A stretch of DNA of 64,000 nt, from contig CANMPK010000001.1 in the NCBI GenBank assembly GCA_947499725.1, positions 558,001 through 622,000 on the forward strand, written 5' to 3'. Under the pieces are notes generated by a model. That model saw only the letters and a list, made by a program, of their open reading frames with translations, was not told the origin of the DNA and ran no database searches. A program made the position numbers and the translations under genes. Source of the stretch: an uncultured Paracoccaceae bacterium. GTDB lineage: Bacteria > Pseudomonadota > Alphaproteobacteria > Rhodobacterales > Rhodobacteraceae. Of the stretch, positions 54,024-63,404 are shown in pieces (position 1 is the stretch's first letter; each line of letters starts with the position of its first letter).

Positions 54024-57000
54024 ATGAAGATCGAGAGACGATTTACGACAGCAGGACAAGACGCATACGCGGATTTGGGGTTCATCAGCACAACATCAGA
54101 AATTCGCAACCCAGACGGCTCGATCGTATTTAAGCTCGATAATGTAGAGATCCCTGAAAGCTGGAGCCAAGTCGCCTCCGACGTCATCGCCCAAAAGTAT
54201 TTCCGCAAGGCAGGCGTGCCAAGTAAGCTGAAGAAGGTCATAGAAAAGGGCGTACCAGAGTTCCTATGGCGCTCTGTTCCAGCAGAAGGCGCCGAGATGG
54301 GCGGCGAACATTCTGCAAAACAGGTTTTCGATCGCCTCGCCGGCGCATGGACATACTGGGGCTGGAAAGGCGGTTACTTCACAACCGAAGCAGACGCCCA
54401 ATCCTACTACGATGAAATGCGCCACATGTTGGCATCCCAACGCGCCGCACCAAACTCTCCGCAGTGGTTTAATACAGGCCTGCATTGGGCTTACGGCATC
54501 GACGGCCCGGCCCAAGGCCACCACTACGTGGACTATAAGTCTGGAAAGCTGACTAAGTCTCAATCTTCATACGAACACCCACAGCCACACGCCTGCTTTA
54601 TCCAATCTGTCTCTGACGATTTGGTCAACGAAGGCGGCATCATGGATCTTTGGGTCCGCGAAGCGCGTCTCTTTAAGTATGGCTCCGGCACAGGCACCAA
54701 CTTCTCCAGCCTGCGCGCAGCAGGCGAGTCTTTGTCTGGCGGCGGTAACTCATCCGGCCTGATGGGCTTTTTGAAAATCGGTGATCGTGCTGCGGGCGCG
54801 ATCAAATCAGGCGGCACAACCCGTCGAGCAGCGAAGATGGTGATCTGTGATGCCGACCACCCGGACATCGAAGAATTCATCAACTGGAAGGTGAAAGAAG
54901 AGCAGAAAGTGGCGTCCATCGTCGCGGGCTCTAAGATGCACGAAGAAAAGCTGAACGAAATTTTCGCCGCCATCCGCGGATGGGACGGATCGACCGAAGA
55001 TGCGGTTGATCCAAAGAAAAACGATCAGCTCAAAACAGCCATTCGCGGCGCGAAAAAATCCGCCATCCCAGAGGCTTACGTCAAACGCGTACTGGATTAT
55101 GCCAAGCAGGGCTACTCTAGCATCGAATTCCCAACCTACGACACAGATTGGGACAGCGAAGCCTATGCCTCCGTGTCTGGCCAAAACTCCAACAACTCTA
55201 TCCGCGTCACAGACAGCTTCTTGAAAGCGGTCAAAGACGACAAAGACTGGGAGCTGATCCGCCGTACAGATGGCTCTGTCGCCAAAACCATCAAAGCGCG
55301 CGATCTATGGGAACAAGTCGGCCATGCCGCATGGGCCTGCGCCGATCCGGGCATCCAGTTCCACGACACAGTCAACGCATGGCACACATGCCCAGAAGAC
55401 GGTGAAATCCGCGGCTCCAACCCATGCTCTGAATATATGTTCCTAGACGACACAGCCTGTAACTTGGCGTCTATGAACCTGCTGACCTTCCTAAAGGACG
55501 GCGAATTCCAAGCCGAAGACTATGTGCACGCCACACGCCTGTGGACGGTCACACTGGAAATCTCTGTGATGATGGCGCAATTCCCATCCAAAGAGATCGC
55601 GCAACGCTCTTACGACTTCCGCACCTTGGGTCTGGGCTATGCCAACATCGGCGGCTTGCTGATGAACATGGGCTTTAGCTACGATTCAGACGAGGGCAGG
55701 GCGCTTGGCGCAGCCCTAACGGCAATCCTGACAGGTGTGTCTTATGCCACATCCGCCGAAATGGCCGCAGAGCTAGGCGCTTTCCCAGGCCACGCCAAAA
55801 ACGCAGACCACATGCTGCGCGTCATCCGCAACCACCGCAACGCGGCCTATGGCGCAAGCGACGGCTATGACAATCTGGCAGTGAAACCTGTGCCACTCGA
55901 TTTGGCCAATGTGCCAGATCAAAAGCTGTCCAAACTTGCGATGGCCTCATGGGACGAAGCGCTGGAACTGGGCGAAAAGCACGGCTACCGCAACGCGCAG
56001 GTCTCTGTGATTGCCCCAACCGGCACCATCGGCCTTGTCATGGATTGCGATACAACCGGTATCGAACCAGATTTCGCACTGGTGAAATTCAAGAAACTCG
56101 CAGGCGGTGGCTACTTCAAGATCATCAACCGCTCTGTCCCTTCCGCATTGGAAAAACTGGGCTACAAATCATCCGAGATTGAAGAGATCATCTCTTACGC
56201 GGTCGGCCACGGCACATTGGGCAACGCCCCAGCGATCAACCCAACCACGTTGATCCAACACGGCTTTACCCAAACCGAGCTCGACAAAATCGAAGGCGCG
56301 CTTGGCACAGCCTTTGATATTCGTTTTGTGTTCAATCAGTTCACTCTGGGCGAAGAGTTCTGCACAGGTCCGCTTGGCATCCCTGCTGAAAAGCTGATGG
56401 ACCCAGAATTCAACCTTCTGTCCCATCTTGGCTTCACCAAAGCTGACATCGACGCAGCCAACGACCACGTTTGCGGCACCATGACCCTAGAAGGCGCGCC
56501 ACACCTGAAAGACAAAGATCTGCCGATCTTCGACTGCGCCAACCCATGCGGCAAGAAAGGCAAACGCTACCTCTCTGTCGACAGCCACATCACCATGATG
56601 GCCGCTGCGCAGTCCTTCATTTCCGGCGCGATCTCTAAAACGATCAACATGCCAAACGATGCAACCATCGAAGATTGCCAAAAAGCCTATGAACTCAGCT
56701 GGTCTTTGGGCGTCAAAGCCAATGCATTGTATCGCGATGGGTCCAAACTGTCTCAACCATTGGCTGCAGCGCTGATTGAAGACGATGAAGAGGCCGAAGA
56801 GATCTTCGAATCCGGCACACCTCAGCAAAAAGCACAGGTTCTGGCGGAAAAGATCGTCGAAAAGGTTGTTGTGAAAGAGCTGGTGAAGTCTCACCGCGAA
56901 AAAATGCCAGAACGCCGCAAAGGCTATACGCAAAAAGCGGTTGTTGGCGGCCACAAGGTTTACCTACGCACAGGCGAATACTCCGATGGCTCTCTGGGCG

Positions 57001-57674
57001 AGATCTTCATCGACATGCACAAAGAGGGCGCAGGCTTCCGCGCGATGATGAACAACTTCGCCATCGCCGTCTCTGTGGGCCTGCAATATGGCGTTCCTCT
57101 GGAAGAGTTCGTGGATGCCTTCACCTTCACCAAATTCGAGCCAGCAGGCATGGTGCAGGGTAATGACTCTATCAAAAATGCAACATCCATTCTGGATTAT
57201 ATCTTCCGTGAACTGGCTGTTTCTTATCTAGATCGAACAGATTTGGCACATGTGAAGCCAGAAGGCGCAGCCTTTGATGATCTGGGTCGTGGCGAGGAAG
57301 AGGGCGTCTCCAACGTCAAAGAACTCAGCGAGAATGCCGCGAATAAATCCCTTGAGGTGCTCAAGCAGATTTCCTCCACCGGCTATCTGCGCAAACGTAT
57401 GCCACAAGAGCTGCTGGTACTGAACGGCGGCGCAGATCCAGAAGCCGCATTGCACACTCTTGTGCCGGAAACATCCAGTGGCGGCGCAACGATGGTTATC
57501 TCTGAAGCCACAACAACAGCTATGGCACCGACCACCGCGATGGATGCACGCACCAAAGCCAAGATGCAGGGCTACGAAGGCGATCCTTGCGGTGATTGCG
57601 GCAACTACACGCTGGTGCGCAACGGAACCTGCATGAAGTGCAACACTTGCGGTGCCACTTCTGGTTGCAGCTAA
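54024..57674 (+). CDS. nrdJ: Vitamin B12-dependent (class II) ribonucleotide reductase
   Basis: Makes deoxyribonucleotides using adenosylcobalamin, with or without oxygen. 1216 residues, the long NrdJ form. [16 protein letters not shown] near 145, substrate-site Cys in [11 protein letters not shown] near 190, the radical Cys and Glu in [20 protein letters not shown] near 462-481, and [20 protein letters not shown] near 665-684. The C-terminal CGDCG...[14 protein letters not shown] near 1189-1216 binds Zn and re-reduces the active site. ATG follows AGGGGCGAAC. NrdR boxes upstream. No cobalamin riboswitch is recognisable. Single-gene unit. Confidence 0.98.
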   Translation: MKIERRFTTAGQDAYADLGFISTTSEIRNPDGSIVFKLDNVEIPESWSQVASDVIAQKYFRKAGVPSKLKKVIEKGVPEFLWRSVPAEGAEMGGEHSAKQVFDRLAGAWTYWGWKGGYFTTEADAQSYYDEMRHMLASQRAAPNSPQWFNTGLHWAYGIDGPAQGHHYVDYKSGKLTKSQSSYEHPQPHACFIQSVSDDLVNEGGIMDLWVREARLFKYGSGTGTNFSSLRAAGESLSGGGNSSGLMGFLKIGDRAAGAIKSGGTTRRAAKMVICDADHPDIEEFINWKVKEEQKVASIVAGSKMHEEKLNEIFAAIRGWDGSTEDAVDPKKNDQLKTAIRGAKKSAIPEAYVKRVLDYAKQGYSSIEFPTYDTDWDSEAYASVSGQNSNNSIRVTDSFLKAVKDDKDWELIRRTDGSVAKTIKARDLWEQVGHAAWACADPGIQFHDTVNAWHTCPEDGEIRGSNPCSEYMFLDDTACNLASMNLLTFLKDGEFQAEDYVHATRLWTVTLEISVMMAQFPSKEIAQRSYDFRTLGLGYANIGGLLMNMGFSYDSDEGRALGAALTAILTGVSYATSAEMAAELGAFPGHAKNADHMLRVIRNHRNAAYGASDGYDNLAVKPVPLDLANVPDQKLSKLAMASWDEALELGEKHGYRNAQVSVIAPTGTIGLVMDCDTTGIEPDFALVKFKKLAGGGYFKIINRSVPSALEKLGYKSSEIEEIISYAVGHGTLGNAPAINPTTLIQHGFTQTELDKIEGALGTAFDIRFVFNQFTLGEEFCTGPLGIPAEKLMDPEFNLLSHLGFTKADIDAANDHVCGTMTLEGAPHLKDKDLPIFDCANPCGKKGKRYLSVDSHITMMAAAQSFISGAISKTINMPNDATIEDCQKAYELSWSLGVKANALYRDGSKLSQPLAAALIEDDEEAEEIFESGTPQQKAQVLAEKIVEKVVVKELVKSHREKMPERRKGYTQKAVVGGHKVYLRTGEYSDGSLGEIFIDMHKEGAGFRAMMNNFAIAVSVGLQYGVPLEEFVDAFTFTKFEPAGMVQGNDSIKNATSILDYIFRELAVSYLDRTDLAHVKPEGAAFDDLGRGEEEGVSNVKELSENAANKSLEVLKQISSTGYLRKRMPQELLVLNGGADPEAALHTLVPETSSGGATMVISEATTTAMAPTTAMDARTKAKMQGYEGDPCGDCGNYTLVRNGTCMKCNTCGATSGCS

Positions 57675-57842
57675 AGGAACCCTGGGGGGAGGCCATCTAA
57701 GGCTCCTCCAAATAACCCTCGGCGGGGGGTATATCCCGCCACGAATTCGGTTTCCGGACGGAATGCGTTTCGTCCGAAGCGATGCTTGGGCCGCAGGCAA
57801 AAAATCAGAGCGGTACAAAGAGTGAGCCCAAGCGGCGAAACT
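57675..57842. other. Non-coding 3' region of nrdJ with hairpins
   Basis: First part of a 335-bp stretch without a convincing gene before the cysS leader. It contains two hairpins: GGCGGG / CCCGCC (about 57721-57740) and CGGACG / CGTCCG (about 57755-57776). A 20-codon frame from 57763 exists, but it has no SD and looks accidental. Confidence 0.5.
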
Positions 57843-57865
57843 GGGGGGCGCTGCCCCCCGTTTTT
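57843..57865 (+). terminator. Terminator after nrdJ
   Basis: 7-bp all-GC stem GGGGGGC / GCCCCCC with a 3-base loop, followed by GTTTTT. It lies 168 bp past the nrdJ stop. Confidence 0.75.
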
Positions 57866-57925
57866 CGTTTTACGTCCAATTGTACATTTCAGGGGGCGAA
57901 AGGGGCGAATTGCCACCTTTTCAAC

Positions 57926-58004
57926 AGGTTAACGGCGCGTACGCTGGTAGGTTAACGGGGCCGTCGATTAGGCTCTTGACCCGATAGAGGCGGCTTTCTA
58001 TGGT
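57926..58004 (+). promoter_or_regulatory. Putative cysS promoter with direct repeats
   Basis: A -35 TTGACC (57976-57981), a 17-bp spacer and a -10 TATGGT (57999-58004) predict a start at about 58010-58012. That is the ATG of the leader peptide, so the transcript would be leaderless. Upstream, AGGTTAACGG occurs twice (57926-57935 and 57949-57958), 23 bp apart, 18 bp before the -35; possible activator sites. A second, perfect TATAAT lies at 58056-58061 with a weak -35. Confidence 0.45.
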
Positions 58005-58010
58005 CGCCTC

Positions 58011-58055
58011 ATGAACACACTGCAAACAATCATTATTTGCTGTATTACCTGCTGA
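58011..58055 (+). CDS. Cysteine-codon leader peptide of cysS (MNTLQTIIICCITC)
   Basis: 14-codon frame ATG..TGA ending 84 bp before cysS. Codons 10, 11 and 14 are Cys (TGC, TGT, TGC), preceded by three Ile codons; 3 of 14 is far above the usual Cys frequency of about 1%. Translation by ribosomes would stall when Cys-tRNA is short, which is the classic logic of attenuation before a cysteinyl-tRNA synthetase. No SD is seen, consistent with the predicted leaderless start at this ATG. Cys-codon leaders are known from mycobacteria; I do not know of one reported before an alphaproteobacterial cysS. Confidence 0.55.
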   Translation: MNTLQTIIICCITC

Positions 58056-58064
58056 TATAATCAC

Positions 58065-58112
58065 GCGGGCTGTTCTTCTATTTCAAAATACATGTGAACT
58101 TGCTAAGCCCGC
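58065..58112 (+). promoter_or_regulatory. Hairpin between leader peptide and cysS
   Basis: GCGGGCT (58065-58071) pairs perfectly with AGCCCGC (58106-58112) over a 34-base loop. A second small stem, AGCG / CGCT (58113-58116 with 58124-58127), ends two bases before the cysS ribosome binding site TTAAGGA. They could sequester or free the RBS depending on where a ribosome stalls on the leader. No T-run follows, so translational or Rho-dependent control is more likely than intrinsic termination. Confidence 0.4.
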
Positions 58113-58139
58113 AGCGCAAATGCCGCTTAAGGACGAGCC

Positions 58140-59507
58140 ATGACAACGATCCACCTGCACAATACGAAGACCCGCAAAAAAGAGGTCTTCACACCGATCG
58201 ATCCGACCAACGTGCGGATGTATGTCTGTGGCCCAACCGTCTATGATCGCGCCCACCTCGGCAACGCGCGTCCGGTTGTTGTGTTTGATCTGCTAAACCG
58301 TTTACTTCGTTACGTTTTTGGCGATGAAAACGTGGTGTACGCGCGCAATTTCACCGACGTCGACGACAAGATCAACGCCCGCGCCGCAGAAAGTGGACGC
58401 AAGATTGAAGAGATCACCGAAGAGACAATCGCCTGGTTCCTACAAGACATGGGGGAACTCGGCGCGCTAGAGCCAAACCACATGCCACGCGCCACGCGTT
58501 ACATCACGCATATGATTGAAATGATTGAAGGTTTGATCCAAAAGGGGCACGCTTACGAAGCAGAAGGGCATGTGCTGTTCTCTGTGGAAAGCTACGCCGA
58601 CTACGGCAAACTCTCCGGCCGCTCTGTGGATGACATGATCGCAGGCGCACGGGTTGAGGTCGCTCCTTACAAACGCAATCCGATGGATTTTGTCATGTGG
58701 AAACCGTCCTCCGATGACCTTCCAGGTTGGGAAAGCCCATGGGGCCGTGGCCGTCCGGGCTGGCATATTGAATGTTCTGCGATGGCGGATGATCTGCTTG
58801 GCGCGAACTTTGATATCCACGGTGGCGGCAATGATTTGATGTTCCCGCACCACGACAATGAGATCGCTCAAAGCTGCTGTTCGTCAGATGAAGGTCACTT
58901 CGCAAACTATTGGCTTCACAACGAAATGTTGCAAGTCGAAGGGAAGAAGATGTCCAAGTCTCTGGGCAATTTCTTCACCGTGCGCGACCTGCTGAACAAA
59001 GGCTTTTCAGGCGAGATCATCCGCTTTGTTTTCTTGTCCACCTACTACGGCAAGCCGATGGATTGGACAGAACTCAAAGCCAAAGACGCCGAAGCCACAT
59101 TGCGTAAATGGTATGCTGCGATTTCTGACGCAGAGACCGGCGACGTACCCGCGGAATTGATCGAAGCGCTGGCTGATGATTTGAACAGCTCCAAAGCGCT
59201 GACTGTTCTGCATACGTTGGCCAGCAAAGGCGACGCAGCAAGCCTGCGGGCAGGCATGGCGTTTTTAGGGTTCCTTGAAAAAGGCATCCCTGAATGGGCC
59301 GTCGCGCCGGATGTAGATCTTTCAGCCTTTGAAACCCTTTTGGCAGGTGCGCGTGAAAAAGCGATGCAAACCAAAGACTTCTCCGAAGTTGATCATCTAA
59401 AAACGGCTTTGATTGAAGCGGGTGTTGAAGTGCGCATGAGCAAAGCAGGCGTTGAATTATTGGCGGGTCCAAGTTTTGATGCCTCCAAACTGGAGGCGCT
59501 CGCATGA
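58140..59507 (+). CDS. cysS: Cysteinyl-tRNA synthetase
   Basis: Class I synthetase charging tRNA-Cys. 455 residues. [20 protein letters not shown] near 30-49 (HIGH-type, HLGN), [20 protein letters not shown] near 223-242 with Zn-binding residues, [20 protein letters not shown] near 269-288 (KMSKS). ATG preceded by TTAAGGACGAGCC. The cysS stop overlaps the cimA start by four bases. An upstream Cys-rich leader peptide may regulate it. Confidence 0.97.
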   Translation: MTTIHLHNTKTRKKEVFTPIDPTNVRMYVCGPTVYDRAHLGNARPVVVFDLLNRLLRYVFGDENVVYARNFTDVDDKINARAAESGRKIEEITEETIAWFLQDMGELGALEPNHMPRATRYITHMIEMIEGLIQKGHAYEAEGHVLFSVESYADYGKLSGRSVDDMIAGARVEVAPYKRNPMDFVMWKPSSDDLPGWESPWGRGRPGWHIECSAMADDLLGANFDIHGGGNDLMFPHHDNEIAQSCCSSDEGHFANYWLHNEMLQVEGKKMSKSLGNFFTVRDLLNKGFSGEIIRFVFLSTYYGKPMDWTELKAKDAEATLRKWYAAISDAETGDVPAELIEALADDLNSSKALTVLHTLASKGDAASLRAGMAFLGFLEKGIPEWAVAPDVDLSAFETLLAGAREKAMQTKDFSEVDHLKTALIEAGVEVRMSKAGVELLAGPSFDASKLEALA

Positions 59508-61126
59508 GCAAGGAACGTCTATATCTCTACGACACCACGCTGCGTGATGGTCAGCAAACGCAGGGCGTGCAGTTCTCAACCACTGAGAAACACCAGATCA
59601 GCGAAGCACTAGATGCGCTTGGGATCGACTATATCGAAGGCGGCTGGCCGGGTGCCAATCCAACAGATAGCGAATTCTTTGATAACCCACCGAAAACAAA
59701 GGCTGTTTTAACAGCTTTCGGCATGACCAAACGGGTGGGGATGTCAGCAGAAAACGATGATGTGTTGTCTGCCGTGCTAAACGCCAAAACCCCAGCAGTG
59801 TGTTTGGTGGGGAAGTCCCATGATTTCCACGTGGAAACCGCCTTGGGCATTACGCTTGATGAAAACCTAGAGAATATCGAGAAATCGGTCGCTCACATTG
59901 TCGCGCAGGGGCGCGAAGCGATGTTTGACGCGGAGCATTTCTTTGACGGGTTCAAAGCCAATCCAGACTACGCTCTGACAGCCGCTAAAACGGCCTATGA
60001 CGCCGGTGCGCGTTGGGTAGTGCTGTGTGACACCAACGGCGGCGCATTGCCATCAGAGGTCGCCACAGCCACCAAAGCGCTGATCGAAAAGGGCGTGCCG
60101 GGCGATCACATAGGTATTCATACGCACAACGACACTGAACATGCTGTGGCCAATTCCTTGGCGGCTGTGGATGCGGGCGCGCGTCAAATCCAAGGCACGC
60201 TGAATGGTTTGGGCGAACGTTGCGGCAATGCAAACCTGACCACATTGATCCCGATGATTGCGCTGAAAGAACCCTATGCCAGCCTCTATGAGACTGGAAT
60301 TACAGCAAAAACACTGGAAGGTATGACGCGTATCAGCCGCATGCTGGATGACATCTTGAACCGCGTTCCTGCCAAACAGTCCGCCTTTGTGGGCGCCAGC
60401 GCCTTTGCGCATAAGGCCGGCCTGCATGCCAGTGCGATCTTGAAAGACCCAACCACTTACGAACATGTCGACCCATCAAAGGTGGGCAATGATCGTATCA
60501 TCCCAATGTCCAACCAAGCTGGCCAATCCAACCTGCGCCGTCGCTTGGCAGAAGCGGGGATCGAGGTGGAGAAGGGCGATCCAGCCTTGGCGCGTATTCT
60601 TGAACGGATCAAAGCTAAAGAATCTCAGGGCTATTCCTTTGATACGGCGCAATCCAGTTTCGAATTGCTTGCTCGTGATGAATTGGGTCAATTGCCAAGC
60701 TTCTTCGAAGTGAAACGCTATAAGGTCACCGTCGAACGGCGCAAAAACAAACGAGATCAGATGGTTAGCCTGTCTGAGGCGGTTGTTGTCGTGAAAGTCG
60801 GCGGTGAAAAGAAACTGTCGGTTTCGGAATCAATGGATGAAACTGGGTCTGACCGCGGGCCAGTGAATGCCTTGTCCAAAGCTTTGGTCAAAGACCTTGG
60901 TCCTTACCAACATGCGATTGATGATATCCACTTGGTGGACTTTAAGGTGCGTATCACGCAAGGCGGCACCGAAGCGGTGACCCGTGTGATCATCGACAGC
61001 GAAGACAGCACGGGCCGTCGTTGGTCCACTGTGGGCGTCTCTGCCAACATCGTGGATGCGTCGTTTGAAGCCTTGGAAGACGCGATTGTCTGGAAGCTTT
61101 TGCGCGACAACGTTACGCCAGTCTAA
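59504..61126 (+). CDS. cimA: Citramalate synthase
   Basis: Joins pyruvate and acetyl-CoA to (R)-citramalate, a threonine-independent start for isoleucine synthesis. 540 residues. HMGL-like barrel with [20 protein letters not shown] near 7-26 and [20 protein letters not shown] near 203-222 with the metal-binding His pair, then the C-terminal regulatory domain typical of CimA and LeuA (about 410-540). Starts in a 4-base overlap with cysS. The alternative, 2-isopropylmalonate synthase, is less likely given the CimA-type N-terminus and length. Confidence 0.93.
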   Translation: MSKERLYLYDTTLRDGQQTQGVQFSTTEKHQISEALDALGIDYIEGGWPGANPTDSEFFDNPPKTKAVLTAFGMTKRVGMSAENDDVLSAVLNAKTPAVCLVGKSHDFHVETALGITLDENLENIEKSVAHIVAQGREAMFDAEHFFDGFKANPDYALTAAKTAYDAGARWVVLCDTNGGALPSEVATATKALIEKGVPGDHIGIHTHNDTEHAVANSLAAVDAGARQIQGTLNGLGERCGNANLTTLIPMIALKEPYASLYETGITAKTLEGMTRISRMLDDILNRVPAKQSAFVGASAFAHKAGLHASAILKDPTTYEHVDPSKVGNDRIIPMSNQAGQSNLRRRLAEAGIEVEKGDPALARILERIKAKESQGYSFDTAQSSFELLARDELGQLPSFFEVKRYKVTVERRKNKRDQMVSLSEAVVVVKVGGEKKLSVSESMDETGSDRGPVNALSKALVKDLGPYQHAIDDIHLVDFKVRITQGGTEAVTRVIIDSEDSTGRRWSTVGVSANIVDASFEALEDAIVWKLLRDNVTPV

Positions 61127-61135
61127 AGGACCAGC

Positions 61136-61906
61136 ATGGATCAGGATATTGCCGCATGTGCCGGATTGGTGGAACGGGGGGATCCTGATCGGTTCCTCGC
61201 GATTATGTCGACGCCGGTTGCGGTGCGGGAAAAGCTGTTTCCGCTATTTGCATTCAACGCAGAAGTTGCGCGCGCGCCTTGGGTGACGCAAGAAACCATG
61301 ATCGCCGAAATGCGTCTGCAATGGTGGCGCGATGCCTTGGATGAAATCGCGGGTAAAGGCTTTGTGCGCCGTCATGAGGTTGTGACCCCTCTGAGTGTAT
61401 TGCTTGCCCCCGAGCAGGTTGTTTTGCTTGATCAATTGATCGCGGCGCGGCGTTGGGATGTCTATAAAGATCCGTTCGAAGATATGGATCATTTCCGTGA
61501 ATATCTGAATCACACCTCTGGCAATTTGATGCTTGTTGCCACTCAATTGGTGGGGCAGGCAGATGAGGCAGCGGTTCGCAAAGTGGCCTATGCTGACGGG
61601 CTGGCGCGCTGGTTTATGGCGATCCCCAAGCTGCAAGACGCAGGGCGTATCCCTATGGTGGATGGACGCAGCGAAGCGGTTCAAGCTTTGGCGTCGGAGG
61701 CACTCTCTGGATTGGCGGACGCGCGAAAATCTTTGAAAGGTGTTTCCGCCGAAGTTGCAGGGGTGCTACGTCAATCTTGGCGTGCGCAGGCAATTCTGAA
61801 ACAGGTTTCGCATTCGCCAGAACTGGTCGCGGATGCCGCATTGGGCGATAGTGAATTTAGTCGTAAATTCAGTTTGTTATGGCGGTCTGTTCGCGCAACT
61901 TGGTGA
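61136..61906 (+). CDS. Squalene/phytoene synthase family protein
   Basis: 256 residues of the trans-isoprenyl diphosphate synthase fold (COG1562), short form. LFAFNAEVARAPWVTQETMI near 37, RLQWWRDALDEI near 60 and DMDHFREYLNHTSGNLMLVA near 119-138 match the family, but the two classical DxxxD motifs are weak, as in the NDUFAF6-like subgroup of alphaproteobacteria. Those members lack carotenoid synthesis and may assist respiratory complex I assembly. No crt genes are nearby. It starts nine bases after the cimA stop. Confidence 0.78.
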   Translation: MDQDIAACAGLVERGDPDRFLAIMSTPVAVREKLFPLFAFNAEVARAPWVTQETMIAEMRLQWWRDALDEIAGKGFVRRHEVVTPLSVLLAPEQVVLLDQLIAARRWDVYKDPFEDMDHFREYLNHTSGNLMLVATQLVGQADEAAVRKVAYADGLARWFMAIPKLQDAGRIPMVDGRSEAVQALASEALSGLADARKSLKGVSAEVAGVLRQSWRAQAILKQVSHSPELVADAALGDSEFSRKFSLLWRSVRATW

Positions 61907-61910
61907 GGTG

Positions 61911-62564
61911 TCAAGTTACGTAATCCGCCAAACCTTTGCCCGGCTCATCGACAAAAAGCCCGGGCAAAGTTGAAACGGTTTCGATCTGATCGACCTGCAG
62001 TTTCACAAAGCTTTCTTGGCTTTCGCTATAACTCAGCAAAGTCCAGACGCGCCCCCAGTATGTGATTTTCAACGGTCGTAAATCCTGACTGGCACCATGC
62101 TTCACTGCGATCCTTAACCGCTGCCGCGCCTTGATGGCGGCCCGTAAGGTGTTCAGGTGCAGCAATCCCTCGGCGGCGCCTGAAAAGGGGTATGCGGCGA
62201 AATGCGTCGATTGCACATTGCTCTCCACCGTTTCCGGCAAGGCGTCGTCCAGCTTTTGCGCCAAACTATCCGCTGCAGCCTGAATATCGGCATCCATACT
62301 TGTGGCAATTGCAGCGAGGCCAAGGTGCAGCGCTTCCAGCTCGTCTTGGGTCACATGGATTGGTGGAAGGGTTAGTGCGGCTTTGGCGCGATAGCCCCGA
62401 CCGCGCGTGCCTTCGATGGCGACGCCGCTGGCCATCAGCGTGTCCATATCCCGATAAACCGTGCGCACAGAGACGTTTAGCTGCTTGGCCAAATCTTCGG
62501 CGCGATGCACTGCACCATTCTGCAAAACCTCCATCAAGGACATAAGCCGTGTCTTACGTTTCAT
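61911..62564 (-). CDS. WYL-domain transcriptional regulator (YafY/DeoR-like)
   Basis: 217 residues. N-terminal winged HTH (HTH_11, about 6-58: RLMSLMEVLQNGAVHRAEDL and VSVRTVYRDMDTLMASGVAI), then a WYL-type effector domain (about 130-215, with IKARQRLRIAVKHGASQDLR and LKITYWGRVWTLLSYSES). Convergent with the phytoene-synthase-like gene (4 bp between stops) and divergent from tatABC. A perfect 16-bp palindrome lies 39 bp before its start and is a likely autoregulatory site. The controlled genes and effector are unknown. Confidence 0.88.
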   Translation of the reverse strand: MKRKTRLMSLMEVLQNGAVHRAEDLAKQLNVSVRTVYRDMDTLMASGVAIEGTRGRGYRAKAALTLPPIHVTQDELEALHLGLAAIATSMDADIQAAADSLAQKLDDALPETVESNVQSTHFAAYPFSGAAEGLLHLNTLRAAIKARQRLRIAVKHGASQDLRPLKITYWGRVWTLLSYSESQESFVKLQVDQIETVSTLPGLFVDEPGKGLADYVT

Positions 62565-62602
62565 CGTGATTCCGTAGGTAAAAGTGCCACTGAAGTAGAT
62601 AC

Positions 62603-62618
62603 TGACAGAAAACTGTCA
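62603..62618. promoter_or_regulatory. Perfect palindrome TGACAG-AAAA-CTGTCA, likely operator of the WYL regulator
   Basis: 16-bp perfect inverted repeat, 39 bp upstream of the WYL regulator start codon and 127 bp before tatA. Regulators of this class are dimeric and often repress themselves at TGACA..TGTCA-type sites. The assignment rests on symmetry and position. Confidence 0.6.
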
Positions 62619-62744
62619 CAAACATCAAGCGAAACCGATTGAAACCCTGTTTTCTCAAGGATTTGCGCCTTTCACCCGGTGCTGAAATCCCTAAAACTAA
62701 GGGCAACATGTAGGGGCGCAATGCGCCGACAAAGGGAGTTTACC

Positions 62745-62960
62745 ATGCTTAACAATATCGGCCTGCCAGGCATTCTTTTGATCGCAGTTGTCGTTTTGGT
62801 TCTATTTGGCCGCGGCAAAATCAGCTCGTTGATGGGCGAAGTGGGCAAAGGCATCACGGCCTTCAAAAAAGGCGTGAATGACAGCACGAAAGAGTTGGAA
62901 GAAGACGCAGCGGAAGCGGCGCAGGACATTACGCCAGAAGACGAAAAAGATAAGGCCTAA
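62745..62960 (+). CDS. tatA: Sec-independent protein translocase TatA
   Basis: Pore subunit of the Tat system for folded proteins. 71 residues from ATG 62745 (SD AAAGGGAG). One N-terminal membrane helix ([18 protein letters not shown] near 5-22), the [20 protein letters not shown] hinge and amphipathic helix (21-40), then an acidic tail. First gene of tatABC. TatB starts four bases after its stop. Confidence 0.95.
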   Translation: MLNNIGLPGILLIAVVVLVLFGRGKISSLMGEVGKGITAFKKGVNDSTKELEEDAAEAAQDITPEDEKDKA

Positions 62961-62963
62961 TCC

Positions 62964-63404
62964 ATGTTTGATTTGGGCGGGGCTGAACTGCTGGTCATTG
63001 GCGTTGTCGCCTTGATCGTGGTTGGCCCAAAAGATTTGCCGATGCTGTTTCGTCAGGTTGGCCGGTTTGTTGGTAAGGCCAAAGCCATGGCGCGGGAGTT
63101 TTCCTATGCCATGAACCAAGCCGCTGACGAAGCGGGCGTAAAGGAAGCCAAAGACGGATTTCAAAAGGCGACAAGCGGTCTGAATACGATCGCCAACCCT
63201 TTGAAAGCGGCCACGGATTCTGTGCAAGACGTCGTGCGTGATGCAACGCGTTTGGACGGCTCGACCGAAGATAAGCCAAGCGAGCTTGATCCAAAGCGCG
63301 CAGAGGCGGCAAAGAAAATTCAAGAAGCCACAGCTTTGAAAGAAGAACAGCGCCGCGCTGCGGAGGCTGCTGCCAAGGCTGAAGAGGTGAAAGACGCTGA
63401 ATGA
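62964..63404 (+). CDS. tatB: Sec-independent protein translocase TatB
   Basis: Substrate-receptor partner of TatC. 146 residues: MFDLGGAELLVIGVVALIVV membrane helix with the conserved Glu8, GPKDLPMLFRQVGRFVGKAK near 22-41, then a long amphipathic and coiled helical tail rich in Ala, Glu and Lys. Overlaps tatC by four bases (ATGA). Confidence 0.94.
   Translation: MFDLGGAELLVIGVVALIVVGPKDLPMLFRQVGRFVGKAKAMAREFSYAMNQAADEAGVKEAKDGFQKATSGLNTIANPLKAATDSVQDVVRDATRLDGSTEDKPSELDPKRAEAAKKIQEATALKEEQRRAAEAAAKAEEVKDAE

Noticed and set aside
57763-57825. 20-codon frame after nrdJ
   Set aside because: No ribosome binding site and it lies within hairpins upstream of the nrdJ terminator.
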